In this document: piece by piece, positions 27,302-37,212 of the stretch
How positions within the stretch are numbered: position 1 is the first letter of the stretch
How the letters are laid out: every line of letters starts with the position of its first letter
Assembly (NCBI GenBank): GCA_910586965.1
Contig: CAJUMF010000018.1
Span: 10,492 to 74,491 of the forward strand
Direction of reading: 5' to 3'
DNA: 64,000 bases
From: an uncultured Dorea sp.
GTDB taxonomy: Bacteria; Bacillota; Clostridia; Lachnospirales; Lachnospiraceae
Made by a program: the position numbers and the translations under genes
Notes under the pieces: generated by a model
Seen by the model: only the letters and a program-made list of their open reading frames with translations
What the model was told of the DNA's origin: nothing
The model's database searches: none

Positions 27302-28705
27302 TCAACGAACAAAGGGTCTTCTCTCTATAAAAAATTCAGCGTCATAACCTCCATTCGGACGCTTATTAAATACCAATCCACCACCATGTACCCTGGCAAT
27401 CTGTGCGGCAATACGAAGCCCCATGATGTGCACGGAATTGTCGTGTCTCTCCATATTCTGCACTACGATCTCCGGAATACCATATCCTGTATCTTCTATG
27501 CGCCAGTGAATCTGATCTATTTCTTCCGATAGATATACGGTCACGTGACACCCCTCTTTATTATGCCGGATGCAGTTCCCGATCAAATTTCTAAGGGCCC
27601 GCCGGACCAGCCCTCCATCCATGGCCGCTCTTACTTTCTCCATCTCTTTCTCTACAACAATATCTACCGTAAACTCCAGCATGTCATCCCCATTTACTGT
27701 AGTTTTCTCCAAATCCCCATTATAAATGTCTGCCACACATTCACGTAAAAGAGCTGCCGGAGAACAAATTGTTGTCTTTAGGGGCTGGGCCTGGTACGCC
27801 AGCTTCGATGTAAGATTTAAATCTGCAATTAATTGACGGATAATCAGACTCTGGCGATTCATATCTTTCGCTATCTTTTGATTTTCCTTATCTAACTTGT
27901 TATCTTCTGCCAGCTTGTCTGAGTATGCAACAATCAAAGACAGAGGTGTTCGAATATCATGAGAAACCCCTGCAATCCACTCTGTCCTCGCCTCATCTCT
28001 TCTTTGAAGCTCCTCCTGCTGCTTCTTAAGTTTCACCGAAACGAAGTTTAGTTTCTCCGCCAGCTCATCCATAAAACCTCCTTGCCGAATATCCGTCTGC
28101 TCTCCGAGAGCCAGTTTCTCAATACCTTCTATGATTGGCTTCATAGATTGGTAAAATCGAAACCCAAACAAGAAAATAAATAATAAAATAATAAGAATAT
28201 TCGCAATTGCCATCACTTTCAGATATACCAGCAGGAAGCGAAACGTATCCAGCGACATCAGCATATCATATCTCGTAATCTTTTCCTTATCACATCCGAA
28301 TACAAGCAAAAGTTCCCCGCTCTTCCATGTTCTCACCGGATAATCTTCAAGATACCACCGGGAAAACACCGCAACATCCTGCAGTGTAAACTTCCTCGGC
28401 ACCTCATCCGGAAGTCTCCATTCCCACACTGCACGTCCTTCCCCATCAAGAGCCATCGCCCATATGAAGTCCGTATTCTCAAGAATCTTCTGTCCCTTTT
28501 CAGAAAGCACCGTGCCTTCCTCTGCTTCCAGGAGTTCTTCTCCCACTTGTTCCATACTGTCCCGTCCAAAAACAAGCCCCTCTCTATTCCGCATGGTCAT
28601 ACATCCAACTCCTAGCAACACACATATATTGCAAAACAAAATTATAAAAATAACCACCCCGGCCGTCAGAGAATAACGGCGGATAATCTTTAGCAGACTT
28701 CTCAT
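27302..28705 (-). CDS. sensor histidine kinase of the lantibiotic-resistance type module
   Basis: 467 residues from the ATG at 28705: membrane helix at about 13-35, an extracytoplasmic domain of roughly 110 residues, a second helix near 160-185, HAMP-like linker, HisKA with VSHDIRTPLSLIVAYSD, and HATPase with NLIGNCIRHN and DTGYGIP. The ATG overlaps the regulator stop as ATGA, so the pair is coupled; the frame further upstream overlaps the regulator and is rejected. It lies divergent from the ABC genes, the layout of LanRK/CprRK systems that sense cationic peptides. Ligand unknown. Confidence 0.9.
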   Translation of the reverse strand: MRSLLKIIRRYSLTAGVVIFIILFCNICVLLGVGCMTMRNREGLVFGRDSMEQVGEELLEAEEGTVLSEKGQKILENTDFIWAMALDGEGRAVWEWRLPDEVPRKFTLQDVAVFSRWYLEDYPVRTWKSGELLLVFGCDKEKITRYDMLMSLDTFRFLLVYLKVMAIANILIILLFIFLFGFRFYQSMKPIIEGIEKLALGEQTDIRQGGFMDELAEKLNFVSVKLKKQQEELQRRDEARTEWIAGVSHDIRTPLSLIVAYSDKLAEDNKLDKENQKIAKDMNRQSLIIRQLIADLNLTSKLAYQAQPLKTTICSPAALLRECVADIYNGDLEKTTVNGDDMLEFTVDIVVEKEMEKVRAAMDGGLVRRALRNLIGNCIRHNKEGCHVTVYLSEEIDQIHWRIEDTGYGIPEIVVQNMERHDNSVHIMGLRIAAQIARVHGGGLVFNKRPNGGYDAEFFIERRPFVR

Positions 28706-29409
28706 AACGGCACCTTTGCCAATCGGTATCCAAGTCCTCTTGCCGTGAGAATCCACTTTGGATGTGAAGGGTCATCTTCCAGTTTCTCCCTCAGATGCCG
28801 GATGTGTACCATAAGCGTATTCTCATAACCATAATAAAATTCTCCCCACACTGCATTACAAAGGGCATCAAATGTGACAATCCGCCCTCGATTCTGATTA
28901 AGTTTCAAAAGGAGGGCAAGTTCTTTGGCTGTCAGTGCCAACTCACTCCCCTGAAACCGGACAATCGCCCGCTCTGGAAATACTTCGCGCTCCCCAAACC
29001 TAAGCACTGTCTCCGCCTTCTCCTCATTTACATGATACGTCCTTTTAAGTACTGCCCGAACTCGCAGTAAAAGCTCTTTGGGAAGAAATGGCTTTGTAAT
29101 GTAGTCGTCCGCACCCAACCCCAATCCGAACAATCGGTCCTCATCTTCATCCTTTGCCGACAAAAACAGAATCGGAACCTCTGATTCATCCCTCATCCTT
29201 TGAAACAGTGAAAAACCGTCTCCATCCGGCAGCATAATATCAAGCACTACCATATCCGGCATACCTGCTTTAAATTTCTCCATTCCCTCTCTGGCTGAGC
29301 GCGCAGTATAGACTTCCTGATATCCGTCTTCTTTCAAAATTGCAGCAATCAGATTCACAAGCTCTGTATTATCATCTACCACAAGAATCTTATATTTATA
29401 ATTTTCCAT
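28702..29409 (-). CDS. OmpR-family response regulator
   Basis: 235 residues: receiver domain 1-120 with acidic pair DD, phosphoacceptor in VVLDIMLPDGDG and the conserved lysine in DDYITKPF; winged-helix DNA-binding domain at about 135-232 ending in WILTARGLGYRL. GGAGG before the ATG. Partner of the adjacent kinase and the likely activator of the divergent ABC operon through the direct repeats at 29487-29506. Confidence 0.93.
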   Translation of the reverse strand: MENYKYKILVVDDNTELVNLIAAILKEDGYQEVYTARSAREGMEKFKAGMPDMVVLDIMLPDGDGFSLFQRMRDESEVPILFLSAKDEDEDRLFGLGLGADDYITKPFLPKELLLRVRAVLKRTYHVNEEKAETVLRFGEREVFPERAIVRFQGSELALTAKELALLLKLNQNRGRIVTFDALCNAVWGEFYYGYENTLMVHIRHLREKLEDDPSHPKWILTARGLGYRLAKVPL

Positions 29410-29441
29410 TCCTGCCTCCTGCTGTTACGATTAATATGTAT

Positions 29442-29471
29442 ATTATAAAGCGTCGCTCTCCGCATTTCCAA
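29442..29471 (-). promoter_or_regulatory. probable promoter of the response regulator-kinase genes
   Basis: Minus strand -35 TTGGAA, 18 bases, -10 TATAAT, about 30 bases before the regulator ATG. Confidence 0.55.
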
Positions 29472-29486
29472 TCTCTCTCTAAAAAT

Positions 29487-29506
29487 ATAAGGTAAATATA
29501 AGGTAA
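29487..29506. promoter_or_regulatory. direct-repeat operator upstream of the ABC operon
   Basis: Two perfect copies of ATAAGGTAA at 29487-29495 and 29498-29506, spaced 11 bases, with a looser third half (TTTTAAGTCA) at the next turn. One-helical-turn direct repeats just ahead of the -35 region are the usual binding sites of OmpR-type regulators. The ABC operon has a fair -10 (TACAAT, 29535-29540) but no good -35, as expected for an activated promoter. Confidence 0.6.
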
Positions 29507-29574
29507 TTTTAAGTCACACATAAGGCACGTCTCCTACAATGATGTTATCAAACAGGTAAAAAGGAGGTAATTTT

Positions 29575-30489
29575 ATGTCTTCTGTAATTCTTACAGATTC
29601 ACTTACAAAACAATATGGCAAAAAGACTGTCGTTGACAGTCTCGACCTGAAAGTCCCTGCAAGAAGTATTTATGGATTTCTAGGACCAAATGGCGCCGGA
29701 AAATCCACCACATTAAAACTTCTCCTGGGGCTAATCAAACCTACGGAAGGGAATATCCGAATACTCGGTCAAAAAGTAACACAAAAAAATCGGCTTAATA
29801 TTCTGGCTCAGACAGGTTCTCTCATCGAATCCCCCGCCTATTATGGACACTTAAGCGGCAAAGAGAATCTGCGGATTATCTGTACTCTTAAGAACGTCCC
29901 TCTCCGCTGCATTGATCAAGTACTTGCAATTGTTCGTATGACAGAACAACAGAATAAAAAAGTCAGCCAGTATTCTCTCGGCATGAAACAGCGTCTTGGA
30001 CTGGCCACAGCTCTTCTTGGAATGCCTAAGCTTTTACTCCTCGATGAGCCCACCAATGGTCTTGATCCTGCCGGAATCCAGGAAATGCGGGAATTGATCT
30101 GTTCTCTTCCCCAAAAATGCAATATGACTGTCGTCGTATCCAGTCATCTCCTGAGCGAAATTGACCAGATGGCCACCCATGTAGGGATTATCGACCAGGG
30201 ACAACTGATATTTCAAGATACCCTGTCCTCTCTCCATGAATACAGTCGCAGCCGGATCATCCTGCGTACCAATAACGACTCTGCTGCCATGAAGGTATTA
30301 AAACAATCACATATTCCTGCCGGATGGTCGGAAAATACTCTCACGCTGAAAGTGCACCAGGAAAACCGCATAGCAGATGCTGTCACTTTATTGGTCCATG
30401 CAGGCATCGGCATCCATAGAATCTATGAACAACAAATGAGCCTTGAAGATATCTTTCTTCATCTGACTGGAAAGAAGGTGAGTTTATGA
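29575..30489 (+). CDS. ABC transporter ATPase, lantibiotic immunity/resistance type (LanF/CprA-like)
   Basis: 304 residues: Walker A GPNGAGKST, signature YSLGMKQRLGLA, Walker B LLLLDEPTNGLD, H-loop SSHLLSE, followed by a C-terminal extension of about 90 residues as in BcrA/LanF proteins. Energises export or expulsion of cationic peptides from the membrane. AAAAAGGAGG before the ATG; its stop overlaps the next gene as ATGA. Assigned to the LanFEG/CprABC type from the two non-identical short permeases that follow and the divergent regulator-kinase pair. Confidence 0.88.
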   Translation: MSSVILTDSLTKQYGKKTVVDSLDLKVPARSIYGFLGPNGAGKSTTLKLLLGLIKPTEGNIRILGQKVTQKNRLNILAQTGSLIESPAYYGHLSGKENLRIICTLKNVPLRCIDQVLAIVRMTEQQNKKVSQYSLGMKQRLGLATALLGMPKLLLLDEPTNGLDPAGIQEMRELICSLPQKCNMTVVVSSHLLSEIDQMATHVGIIDQGQLIFQDTLSSLHEYSRSRIILRTNNDSAAMKVLKQSHIPAGWSENTLTLKVHQENRIADAVTLLVHAGIGIHRIYEQQMSLEDIFLHLTGKKVSL

Positions 30490-31253
30490 TGCTTTCAACT
30501 CTGCAGCGCAGACTCTGGGCAGAACAAAAAAAATCCAAACACAGACGGATATGGCTTATCCCTTTCGCTTTTTTCCTATTTGAAGCTCTCTGGATGATAT
30601 GGCAGTTTACGAGCGCTCATACAGAAGAGCTTACAACCGGCTACCTGATGCTATTTTACGACCTTCCAATTATAAATACCATTATTATGCCAATTATGGT
30701 TGCTGTCATCGCCAGCAGGCTCTGCGATATGGAAATCAAGGGAGAAACTTTAAAGCTTCTCTATACTCTGCAAGAACCTGAAAGTTTTTTTGATTGTAAA
30801 TATTTAGCCGGTGCAAAATATTTATTCTTTTTTACTGCCGGACACAGTATCCTGATACTGGCCTCCGGTCGAATCTTCCACTTTGGATATTCTTTAAAAA
30901 TATCCATGCTTATTGAATATTTAGCCGTCACACTCTGTACAAGCCTTGTACTGCTTGCTCTCCAGCAAATGATGTCTCTGATTTCAAACAGTCAGATTAT
31001 GCCCCTCACAGTTGGCCTCGCCGGTTCTTTTCTGGGACTCTTTTCACTGTTTTTTCCTGCCCCTCTCGCACGGCTTGTCATATGGGGCTATTTTGCCGCG
31101 TTTCCCTGTGTAAAGATGGACTGGGACAGGGCAACGCGGATTACGGAATTCTATGAAGTTCCTTTTCCTTTAGTCGGATTCCTTATATTTGCCGTTTTCG
31201 GAATCCTGCTCTTTATCATATGCCGAATAATCGTAACACGAAAGGAGATATAA
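30486..31253 (+). CDS. ABC permease, LanE/CprB-like
   Basis: 255-residue ABC-2-type membrane protein with six predicted helices (about 24-42, 60-80, 105-125, 140-160, 172-196, 225-248). The RRLWAEQKKSKHRRIW start and the overall length fit the LanE/MutE group. Starts within the ATPase stop codon and ends three bases before the next permease, so the transporter is one tightly coupled operon. Confidence 0.83.
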   Translation: MMLSTLQRRLWAEQKKSKHRRIWLIPFAFFLFEALWMIWQFTSAHTEELTTGYLMLFYDLPIINTIIMPIMVAVIASRLCDMEIKGETLKLLYTLQEPESFFDCKYLAGAKYLFFFTAGHSILILASGRIFHFGYSLKISMLIEYLAVTLCTSLVLLALQQMMSLISNSQIMPLTVGLAGSFLGLFSLFFPAPLARLVIWGYFAAFPCVKMDWDRATRITEFYEVPFPLVGFLIFAVFGILLFIICRIIVTRKEI

Positions 31254-31256
31254 ATT

Positions 31257-32024
31257 ATGACACACGATAACTTCCCCTGTTTCATCTTTGATATGATTCT
31301 TTGCTGTATTCGGGCAGAAAGACAAAAACTCGCACATTCTGCCATATTTCCTGCCTGTATTCTGATACCTGTCATTCCCGTTATTATGGGTACTTTTAAC
31401 TACCTGCAAAATATAGAAATATTAAAAAGCCAATGGTATTCCTTATGGACACAGCTCACTTTGTTTTACTCAACATTCTTTTATGCACCTTTGATTGCTC
31501 TTTACTGTTCCTATATGTGGCGTCTGGAACACCGGAACAATAACTGGAATGTATTTATGAGTGCACCTGTACACATATCCTGCCTGTATCTCGGAAAGCT
31601 TGCCGTTATCCTTTTTGTGACGCTCATTACACAATTTTGGCTCGGAATCCTCTACCTCATAGCAGGAAAACTTGCAGGGCTTCCCGGTTTATGTCCGATA
31701 AGCATCTATTTCTGGCTGCTTCGAGGAACGATAGCTGCCGTGGCAATCGGAGCACTCCAGCTCCTTTTATCTATGGTCATCAGAAGTTTCTCTGTTCCAA
31801 TCGGCATTGCTCTCATCGGAAGTGTTATGGGAATGCTCATCGCAAATAAAGGTCTTGGTTTGTTCTGGCCTTATAGTTTGATGCTCATGGGAATGAATTC
31901 CAATAAAAGTACTGATTCACTGGCTGGAAATAGTCTGGTATTTGCAATAGCAACTTTTCTTTTCTTCCTTTTATTCTTTCTGGTTGCCATTAAGATCTTA
32001 GAAAACAGGGATGTCCAAACCTAA
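31257..32024 (+). CDS. ABC permease, LanG/CprC-like
   Basis: 255 residues, six predicted helices, with an N-terminal IRAERQKLAHSA motif similar to the partner permease and WRLEHRNNNWN following the second helix, features of the LanG/MutG subgroup. AAAGGAG lies before the ATG. Last gene of the operon; a strong terminator follows 37 bases on. Confidence 0.83.
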   Translation: MTHDNFPCFIFDMILCCIRAERQKLAHSAIFPACILIPVIPVIMGTFNYLQNIEILKSQWYSLWTQLTLFYSTFFYAPLIALYCSYMWRLEHRNNNWNVFMSAPVHISCLYLGKLAVILFVTLITQFWLGILYLIAGKLAGLPGLCPISIYFWLLRGTIAAVAIGALQLLLSMVIRSFSVPIGIALIGSVMGMLIANKGLGLFWPYSLMLMGMNSNKSTDSLAGNSLVFAIATFLFFLLFFLVAIKILENRDVQT

Positions 32025-32060
32025 CTGCAAGCTCAGTCTGATATTATACAATTATGAAGG

Positions 32061-32096
32061 AAAGAGACTGCCTTTTTTCGAGACAGTCTCTTTTTC
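32061..32096. terminator. intrinsic terminator, bidirectional, behind the ABC operon
   Basis: Ten-pair perfect stem AAAGAGACTG / CAGTCTCTTT with a 13-base interior, followed by TTTCC on plus. It also serves the convergent hybrid kinase gene on minus. Confidence 0.85.
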
Positions 32097-32114
32097 CTCT
32101 GTTTTACATATTTT

Positions 32115-34655
32115 CTATTTCATGTATTTTTCCATCTGACGGACAGCTTCCTGTATGTCAATTGGCTTTGCAATATGAGCATTCATTCCGCACTCCAGGC
32201 AATGATTGATATCCTCTGAAAACGCATCCGCTGTCATAGCTATGATCGGAATATCCGAATCCGTACGTCCAAGAGCACGGATTCTCTTTGTTGCCTCATA
32301 GCCATTCATAATAGGCATCCGGATATCCATAAGGATCGCGTCATAGTAGCCGGGTTCAGACTGTTCGAATATCTCTATACAAACCTGACCATTTTCCGCC
32401 CGGTCGATACTCAAGTTCAACTCACCTAAAAGCTCCTCTGCAATCTCCCAGTTCAGATCATTATCTTCCGCCAGCAAGATATGTCTTCCTTCAAAATCTT
32501 TCGTCTCTTCTACTTCCTCTTCTATTATCCCTTCTGTAATTCCCGCATATTTTCTGAGGCCGTAATAAAGCGTAGATTTAAACAGGGGCTTTGCGATAAA
32601 CCCATTAATACCTGCGCCGCGGGCATCCTCTTCGATATCACTCCAATCATAGGCAGAGATAATAAGAATCGGTATTTCATCACCCATCATCTTACGTATC
32701 TCATTTGCCGTCTTGATACCGTCCATCCCCGGAAGCTTCCAATCCAGCAGGATAATGTGATAATCATCATGCTGTCTGTGCTTTTTCTCTACCATCTGTA
32801 TTGCAGTCTCTCCATCCAACGTCCAGTCGGCCTGTACGCCAATTGTCTTTAAGGACGCCGCAGTCGTGCGGCAAAGCTGCTCATCATCATCCACAACAAG
32901 CATATTCCAGGCTGGAAGGATCATATCCTCCTCCTGCACGGTAGCACGTTCAAAGTCAAGAATCACATGGAACTCCGTACCTTTGCCCGGCTCACTCTTC
33001 ACCTCGATCGTTCCGCCCATGGCATCTATGATATATTTGGTGATCGTCATTCCAAGCCCGGTACCTTGTATCTTCTGAACACGCATACTATCCTCGCGGG
33101 TAAAGGAATCAAATATCTTATCCTGGAAGTCTTTTGACATACCGATTCCGCTGTCCTTCACTGTCAGGTGAATTCTTACCCAATCTTCTCCAAGATTCGA
33201 AGGCTCCTCTTCCATCGCCAGATGGATGCTTCCGCCTTCTGGCGTAAACTTAATAGCATTCGAAAGGAAATTGAGCAGTACCTGATTCAGCCGCACACTG
33301 TCACAGCACACGTTCTCAGAAGAAATATCATGGATAAACACATCAAAATGCTGGTTCTTTTCCTTTACCTGCGGCTGTACGATATTCACGATCCCTTCCA
33401 TCACTTCCCGCAAGGACACCTGATCAATATTCAGGCTCATCTTACCGCTTTCAATCTTGGACATATCCAAAACATCATTGATCAAGCCCAACAGATGCTT
33501 ACTGGACATAGTGATCTTTTTCAGACAGTTTTGTACCTGCTGCATATTTCCTATATTTGCCGTAGCTATCGCCGCCATACCTACGATCGCATTCATCGGC
33601 GTACGGATATCATGACTCATATTAGAAAGGAACTCACTCTTCGCTCTGTTCGCAGATACTGCTTCCTGGCGAGCTTTCTCCAATTCTCTGAACTGTTCTC
33701 TTGTCAGCTTAAAAAACTTGTAAAATACTAAAAGAAGTGCACACAAAACGGCACTGCAAGCCACGACTGCCATGAGGGCCCACAGATTATTCAGATTACC
33801 CACGATCTCACTCAGTGTCCCGTAAGGCATGACAGTCACCAGATACCACTCAGAATAGGGCAAAGCAGTACAATACAGATGCCGTCTCTCGTTCTCAACC
33901 CTGATCACCTTTGAATATTTTTGCTTGGCACTCATAGCCGTCTCTAATCCTTCAACATACTGCTGCGCATTCTCACCATCCAATTCCTCAAACATCGCTT
34001 TGATCCGGTCAAAATAATTTTCTCGGCATGCTGAATTGCTGCGAATGACAAAACTGCCATCCCTACGAATAATATGGGAGTAGACCATAGAATCATTCTC
34101 ATCCAGTGCCAGCACTTCTTTGACATAACTGACTGGAATACCTGCTACCAACGCAATACTGGAATCCCCATTTTCCATCTTATACGATGCTGGAATCCCC
34201 ATAAGAACAATATCATTTCCTGAAGCATCCGTTCCAACAGCAACTTTCTTTTCACCTTTACTCAATGATGTAAAAAACGGCTCCGGATCCGTCACCTTCA
34301 TTTCCGCTCCGTAAATCATATTAAAAATTTTATCTCCACAGTAAAATGCAAGATAATCAAATCCCCTCGCCTGTCCACTGTAGGAGAGCTTTTCTATAAG
34401 CTTACTGTCTACCTCTTGGGGAGGGACGTCCTGTTCAAGCTCTTTTACCTGAGCCAGACGCAATCCAACCGTTTTCTCAAAATGAATGGAAATTTGTTCG
34501 CTCATCCCCGCCATGTATACCGTGCCCATCTCCGTCATCGTTTCCGAGCTCTTTCCATTCATATATACTGCCAGAAAACTGAAAGTGAAAACACATAAGA
34601 TGGATATAAAAATGGCACTATTCCGCAAAAATTTTAATGTCTTTTTCCTTACCAT
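32115..34655 (-). CDS. hybrid sensor histidine kinase with two receiver domains
   Basis: 846 residues. Helix at about 12-32, extracytoplasmic sensor (probably Cache-like) to about 285, second helix near 290-312, HisKA with NMSHDIRTPMNAIVGM near 345, HATPase with NFLSNAIKF, DSGIGMS and GTGLGMT, receiver 1 (LVVDDDEQL, LLDWKLPGMDG) from about 590, receiver 2 (LLAEDNDLNW, LMDIRMPIMNG) from about 725. No output domain, so the signal must pass to another protein, possibly by phosphorelay. GGAGG before the ATG. No partner regulator is adjacent. It lies 65 bases behind the nucleoside kinase gene. Confidence 0.93.
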   Translation of the reverse strand: MVRKKTLKFLRNSAIFISILCVFTFSFLAVYMNGKSSETMTEMGTVYMAGMSEQISIHFEKTVGLRLAQVKELEQDVPPQEVDSKLIEKLSYSGQARGFDYLAFYCGDKIFNMIYGAEMKVTDPEPFFTSLSKGEKKVAVGTDASGNDIVLMGIPASYKMENGDSSIALVAGIPVSYVKEVLALDENDSMVYSHIIRRDGSFVIRSNSACRENYFDRIKAMFEELDGENAQQYVEGLETAMSAKQKYSKVIRVENERRHLYCTALPYSEWYLVTVMPYGTLSEIVGNLNNLWALMAVVACSAVLCALLLVFYKFFKLTREQFRELEKARQEAVSANRAKSEFLSNMSHDIRTPMNAIVGMAAIATANIGNMQQVQNCLKKITMSSKHLLGLINDVLDMSKIESGKMSLNIDQVSLREVMEGIVNIVQPQVKEKNQHFDVFIHDISSENVCCDSVRLNQVLLNFLSNAIKFTPEGGSIHLAMEEEPSNLGEDWVRIHLTVKDSGIGMSKDFQDKIFDSFTREDSMRVQKIQGTGLGMTITKYIIDAMGGTIEVKSEPGKGTEFHVILDFERATVQEEDMILPAWNMLVVDDDEQLCRTTAASLKTIGVQADWTLDGETAIQMVEKKHRQHDDYHIILLDWKLPGMDGIKTANEIRKMMGDEIPILIISAYDWSDIEEDARGAGINGFIAKPLFKSTLYYGLRKYAGITEGIIEEEVEETKDFEGRHILLAEDNDLNWEIAEELLGELNLSIDRAENGQVCIEIFEQSEPGYYDAILMDIRMPIMNGYEATKRIRALGRTDSDIPIIAMTADAFSEDINHCLECGMNAHIAKPIDIQEAVRQMEKYMK

Positions 34656-34720
34656 AAAAACCTCCGTAATTACTTATGTCCAGCGGTAGACGCTTTACTG
34701 CCGTTCCCACGACGACGCAC

Positions 34721-36391
34721 CTACACACGGAAACAGCCTCCCCCTACGAACTCTCTCAACAGAGAATTCATAGGTATATTCTCACTTCCTATGCCTACAA
34801 AATAATCTAAAAACTTAAGAAGTCTTTTCGCTTCCAGATATTCCGGACAATCTCTGTCAATCGCAAATAACAACCGCTCTACATAAGGCTTTAACACTGC
34901 CAATTCGTAGACAAGTGCAGAGTTAAACATAACATCTGCCTCCTCCTGATAAGGAAATATATTCTTTTCTTCCCCTCTTCTTACAGACTCCCACATACGG
35001 ATTGTCCTCTGGGCGCTGGATCCGCGGGTACGCGCATCCCTCACTATTCTCCGAAGGAATCTGCCGTCCGTAGACGGTATACGATTATGCTCATCAATAT
35101 TAAGCTGCGTAAGCGCGCTGATGTAGATTTTGAATTTATTCTCATCGGCCAGTTCTTTTGTAAGCTTAGGGTTCAGGCAATGGATACCCTCGATGACAAG
35201 CACATCGGCTGCCCCCAGCTTCATAGTCGGACCGTCGTATTCCTTATGTCCATTAACAAAATTAAAATGGGGGATCAGAACTTCTTTTCCTTCCAGCAGC
35301 TCTCTCATCTGCCGGTTAAACAGCTCCACATCTACTGCTTCAAGACATTCAAAGTCATATTCTCCATTCTCGTCCCTCGGATTCTCTTCCCGCTCCACAA
35401 AATAATTATCTACAGCAAGAGGGCGCGGAACCAATCCATTTGCTCGGAGCTGAATAGAAAGACGATGGGAGAAAGTAGTTTTTCCCGAAGATGAAGGCCC
35501 TGCGATCAAGACAAATTTGATATCCTTGCGCCCTGCAATCTCTGACGCAATCTCCGCAATCTTCTTCTCCTGGAGCGCTTCCTGGACTAACACAAGCTCC
35601 TGGACATCTCCCTTCGTGATTTTATCGTTCAATGCGCCGACTGTCTCTATGCCCTGCATATCACTCCATTTGACAGATTCCTTCTGTACTTTAAACAACT
35701 TTTGCCGCGGGCAAAATTCCGGAACAGCCTCCGGTTCTTTCCTGTCCGGCATCTGCATTACAAAACCTTCATCATACAGATAAAGCTTAAAGTATTTCAG
35801 ATATCCTGAACTCGGAACCATATATCCATAAAAATAATCCTCAAACTCATTCATACTATAGATATTGACTCTGGACACTCTGCGATATTCAAACAGCTTC
35901 TCCTTATCATACATACCATGCTTCCGAAAAAGAGCGATGGCATCATCTGTGCTGACAGTTCGTTTTTCAATAGGAATATTCTGCCCGGCAATCTCACGCA
36001 TCCTGCATTCTACCTTAGTAAGGAATTCCTGATTCAATTCAATCTTCCCCTCGATCGTGCAGTAATACCCCCTGCCTATTGAGAAATGAACCCGCACTTT
36101 ACGGATATCTTCCCGGGACGCCACATCGTAGACTGCCTTTACAAGCATCAGCTTCATACTTCTTTTGTACGTCTCATGTCCGATTGCCCCTGCCGTCGTC
36201 TCAAAAGCTATTGTACAGTCCTTCTTTACCTTTTTACGAAGTTCCTGCAATTTCCCATCTACATACACAAGCACTATATCATGGCTGTATCTGTCCTGGA
36301 AATCTGCTGCAATCTGCTTATACAATGTCCCCGCTATGTATTCTCTCACTTCGTTACCTATACGCACATGACAAATTCTCTCGTCTTTCAT
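34721..36391 (-). CDS. nucleoside kinase with TGS/threonyl-tRNA-synthetase-like N-terminus (uridine kinase family)
   Basis: 556 residues from the ATG at 36391, chosen because GAGAGGTG lies just upstream while the codon at 36406 has no such site. Domains: ubiquitin-like TGS (about 1-65), the second additional domain of threonyl-tRNA synthetase (about 70-200), then a P-loop kinase with GPSSSGKTT near 298-306, and the uridine-kinase features LAVDNYFVER and IEGIHCLNP. The TGS-kinase architecture is widespread in Clostridia; the substrate, probably uridine or cytidine, is inferred. It follows the nif3-like gene by 24 bases, extending the trmK-nif3 run. Confidence 0.88.
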   Translation of the reverse strand: MKDERICHVRIGNEVREYIAGTLYKQIAADFQDRYSHDIVLVYVDGKLQELRKKVKKDCTIAFETTAGAIGHETYKRSMKLMLVKAVYDVASREDIRKVRVHFSIGRGYYCTIEGKIELNQEFLTKVECRMREIAGQNIPIEKRTVSTDDAIALFRKHGMYDKEKLFEYRRVSRVNIYSMNEFEDYFYGYMVPSSGYLKYFKLYLYDEGFVMQMPDRKEPEAVPEFCPRQKLFKVQKESVKWSDMQGIETVGALNDKITKGDVQELVLVQEALQEKKIAEIASEIAGRKDIKFVLIAGPSSSGKTTFSHRLSIQLRANGLVPRPLAVDNYFVEREENPRDENGEYDFECLEAVDVELFNRQMRELLEGKEVLIPHFNFVNGHKEYDGPTMKLGAADVLVIEGIHCLNPKLTKELADENKFKIYISALTQLNIDEHNRIPSTDGRFLRRIVRDARTRGSSAQRTIRMWESVRRGEEKNIFPYQEEADVMFNSALVYELAVLKPYVERLLFAIDRDCPEYLEAKRLLKFLDYFVGIGSENIPMNSLLREFVGGGCFRV

Positions 36392-36415
36392 AATACACCT
36401 CTCCATCTGCTTTCT

Positions 36416-37195
36416 CTATATTATCTGAAACGGATGCACTACCGGCGCCGTCATAATCTGTACGCCGCTTAATTTCCCGTCTAACTGCCGTGCTACATCT
36501 TTTATAAAAATATGCTCTACTCCATAATGCCCTGCATCAATGATCGCAAGTCCACGGGCCACAGCATCAATCCCCTCATGATGTCCGATATCTCCTGTAA
36601 CCAGAACCTCCGCCCCCTTTTTTACAGCTTCATCGATCACACTTTTTCCAGATCCCGGGCAAATGGCAACTCTATTTACCTTGCAATTCAGACTTCCAAA
36701 TATTTTCACATTTTCAAGCACAAAGGCAGACTTCACCACCTCTGCACAGCCTTTTAATGTCATCTCCCCGGTCAGATCCCCGATTACTCCAATTCCGGAA
36801 GGACCTTCCTCCTCCCAGGTAACTTCCAACACTTCCGGGTTCACAAGCCCCATCTTTTCCCCGGAAAGTTTTCCCATTCTACAGACATCATAATTCGTAT
36901 GCATCGCATAATACGATATATCATTTTGAATCAACTTAAGAATACGAGCCCCGATAAAATCTCGATTGTGAATTCTTTTCAACCCGCCAAAAATCAAGGG
37001 ATGATGCGTGATAATCATATCCGCTTCCCAGGAAACTGCCGCATCGATCACCTCATCCGTCGCATCCAGTGCTATGTATATGCGTGCAACCTCTTTATCA
37101 TCCCTGCCTGCAAGCAGCCCCACATTGTCCCATGCAAGAGCATACTTTTCCGGATAATTCTCTTCCAATATATCCATGACTTTTCTGCATATCAT
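36416..37195 (-). CDS. Nif3-like dinuclear metal center protein
   Basis: 259 residues of the NIF3/YqfO family, ring-forming proteins with two metal ions; sometimes annotated GTP cyclohydrolase 1 type 2, but the physiological role is unsettled. Metal ligands seen: THHPLIFGG near 63, and C-terminal GHHEG and DAGHYGVEH. This is the short form without the inserted PII-like domain. It follows trmK by 17 bases, the arrangement usual in Firmicutes behind rpoD. Confidence 0.9.
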   Translation of the reverse strand: MICRKVMDILEENYPEKYALAWDNVGLLAGRDDKEVARIYIALDATDEVIDAAVSWEADMIITHHPLIFGGLKRIHNRDFIGARILKLIQNDISYYAMHTNYDVCRMGKLSGEKMGLVNPEVLEVTWEEEGPSGIGVIGDLTGEMTLKGCAEVVKSAFVLENVKIFGSLNCKVNRVAICPGSGKSVIDEAVKKGAEVLVTGDIGHHEGIDAVARGLAIIDAGHYGVEHIFIKDVARQLDGKLSGVQIMTAPVVHPFQII

Positions 37196-37212
37196 CTTAT
37201 CTATACTCCCTC

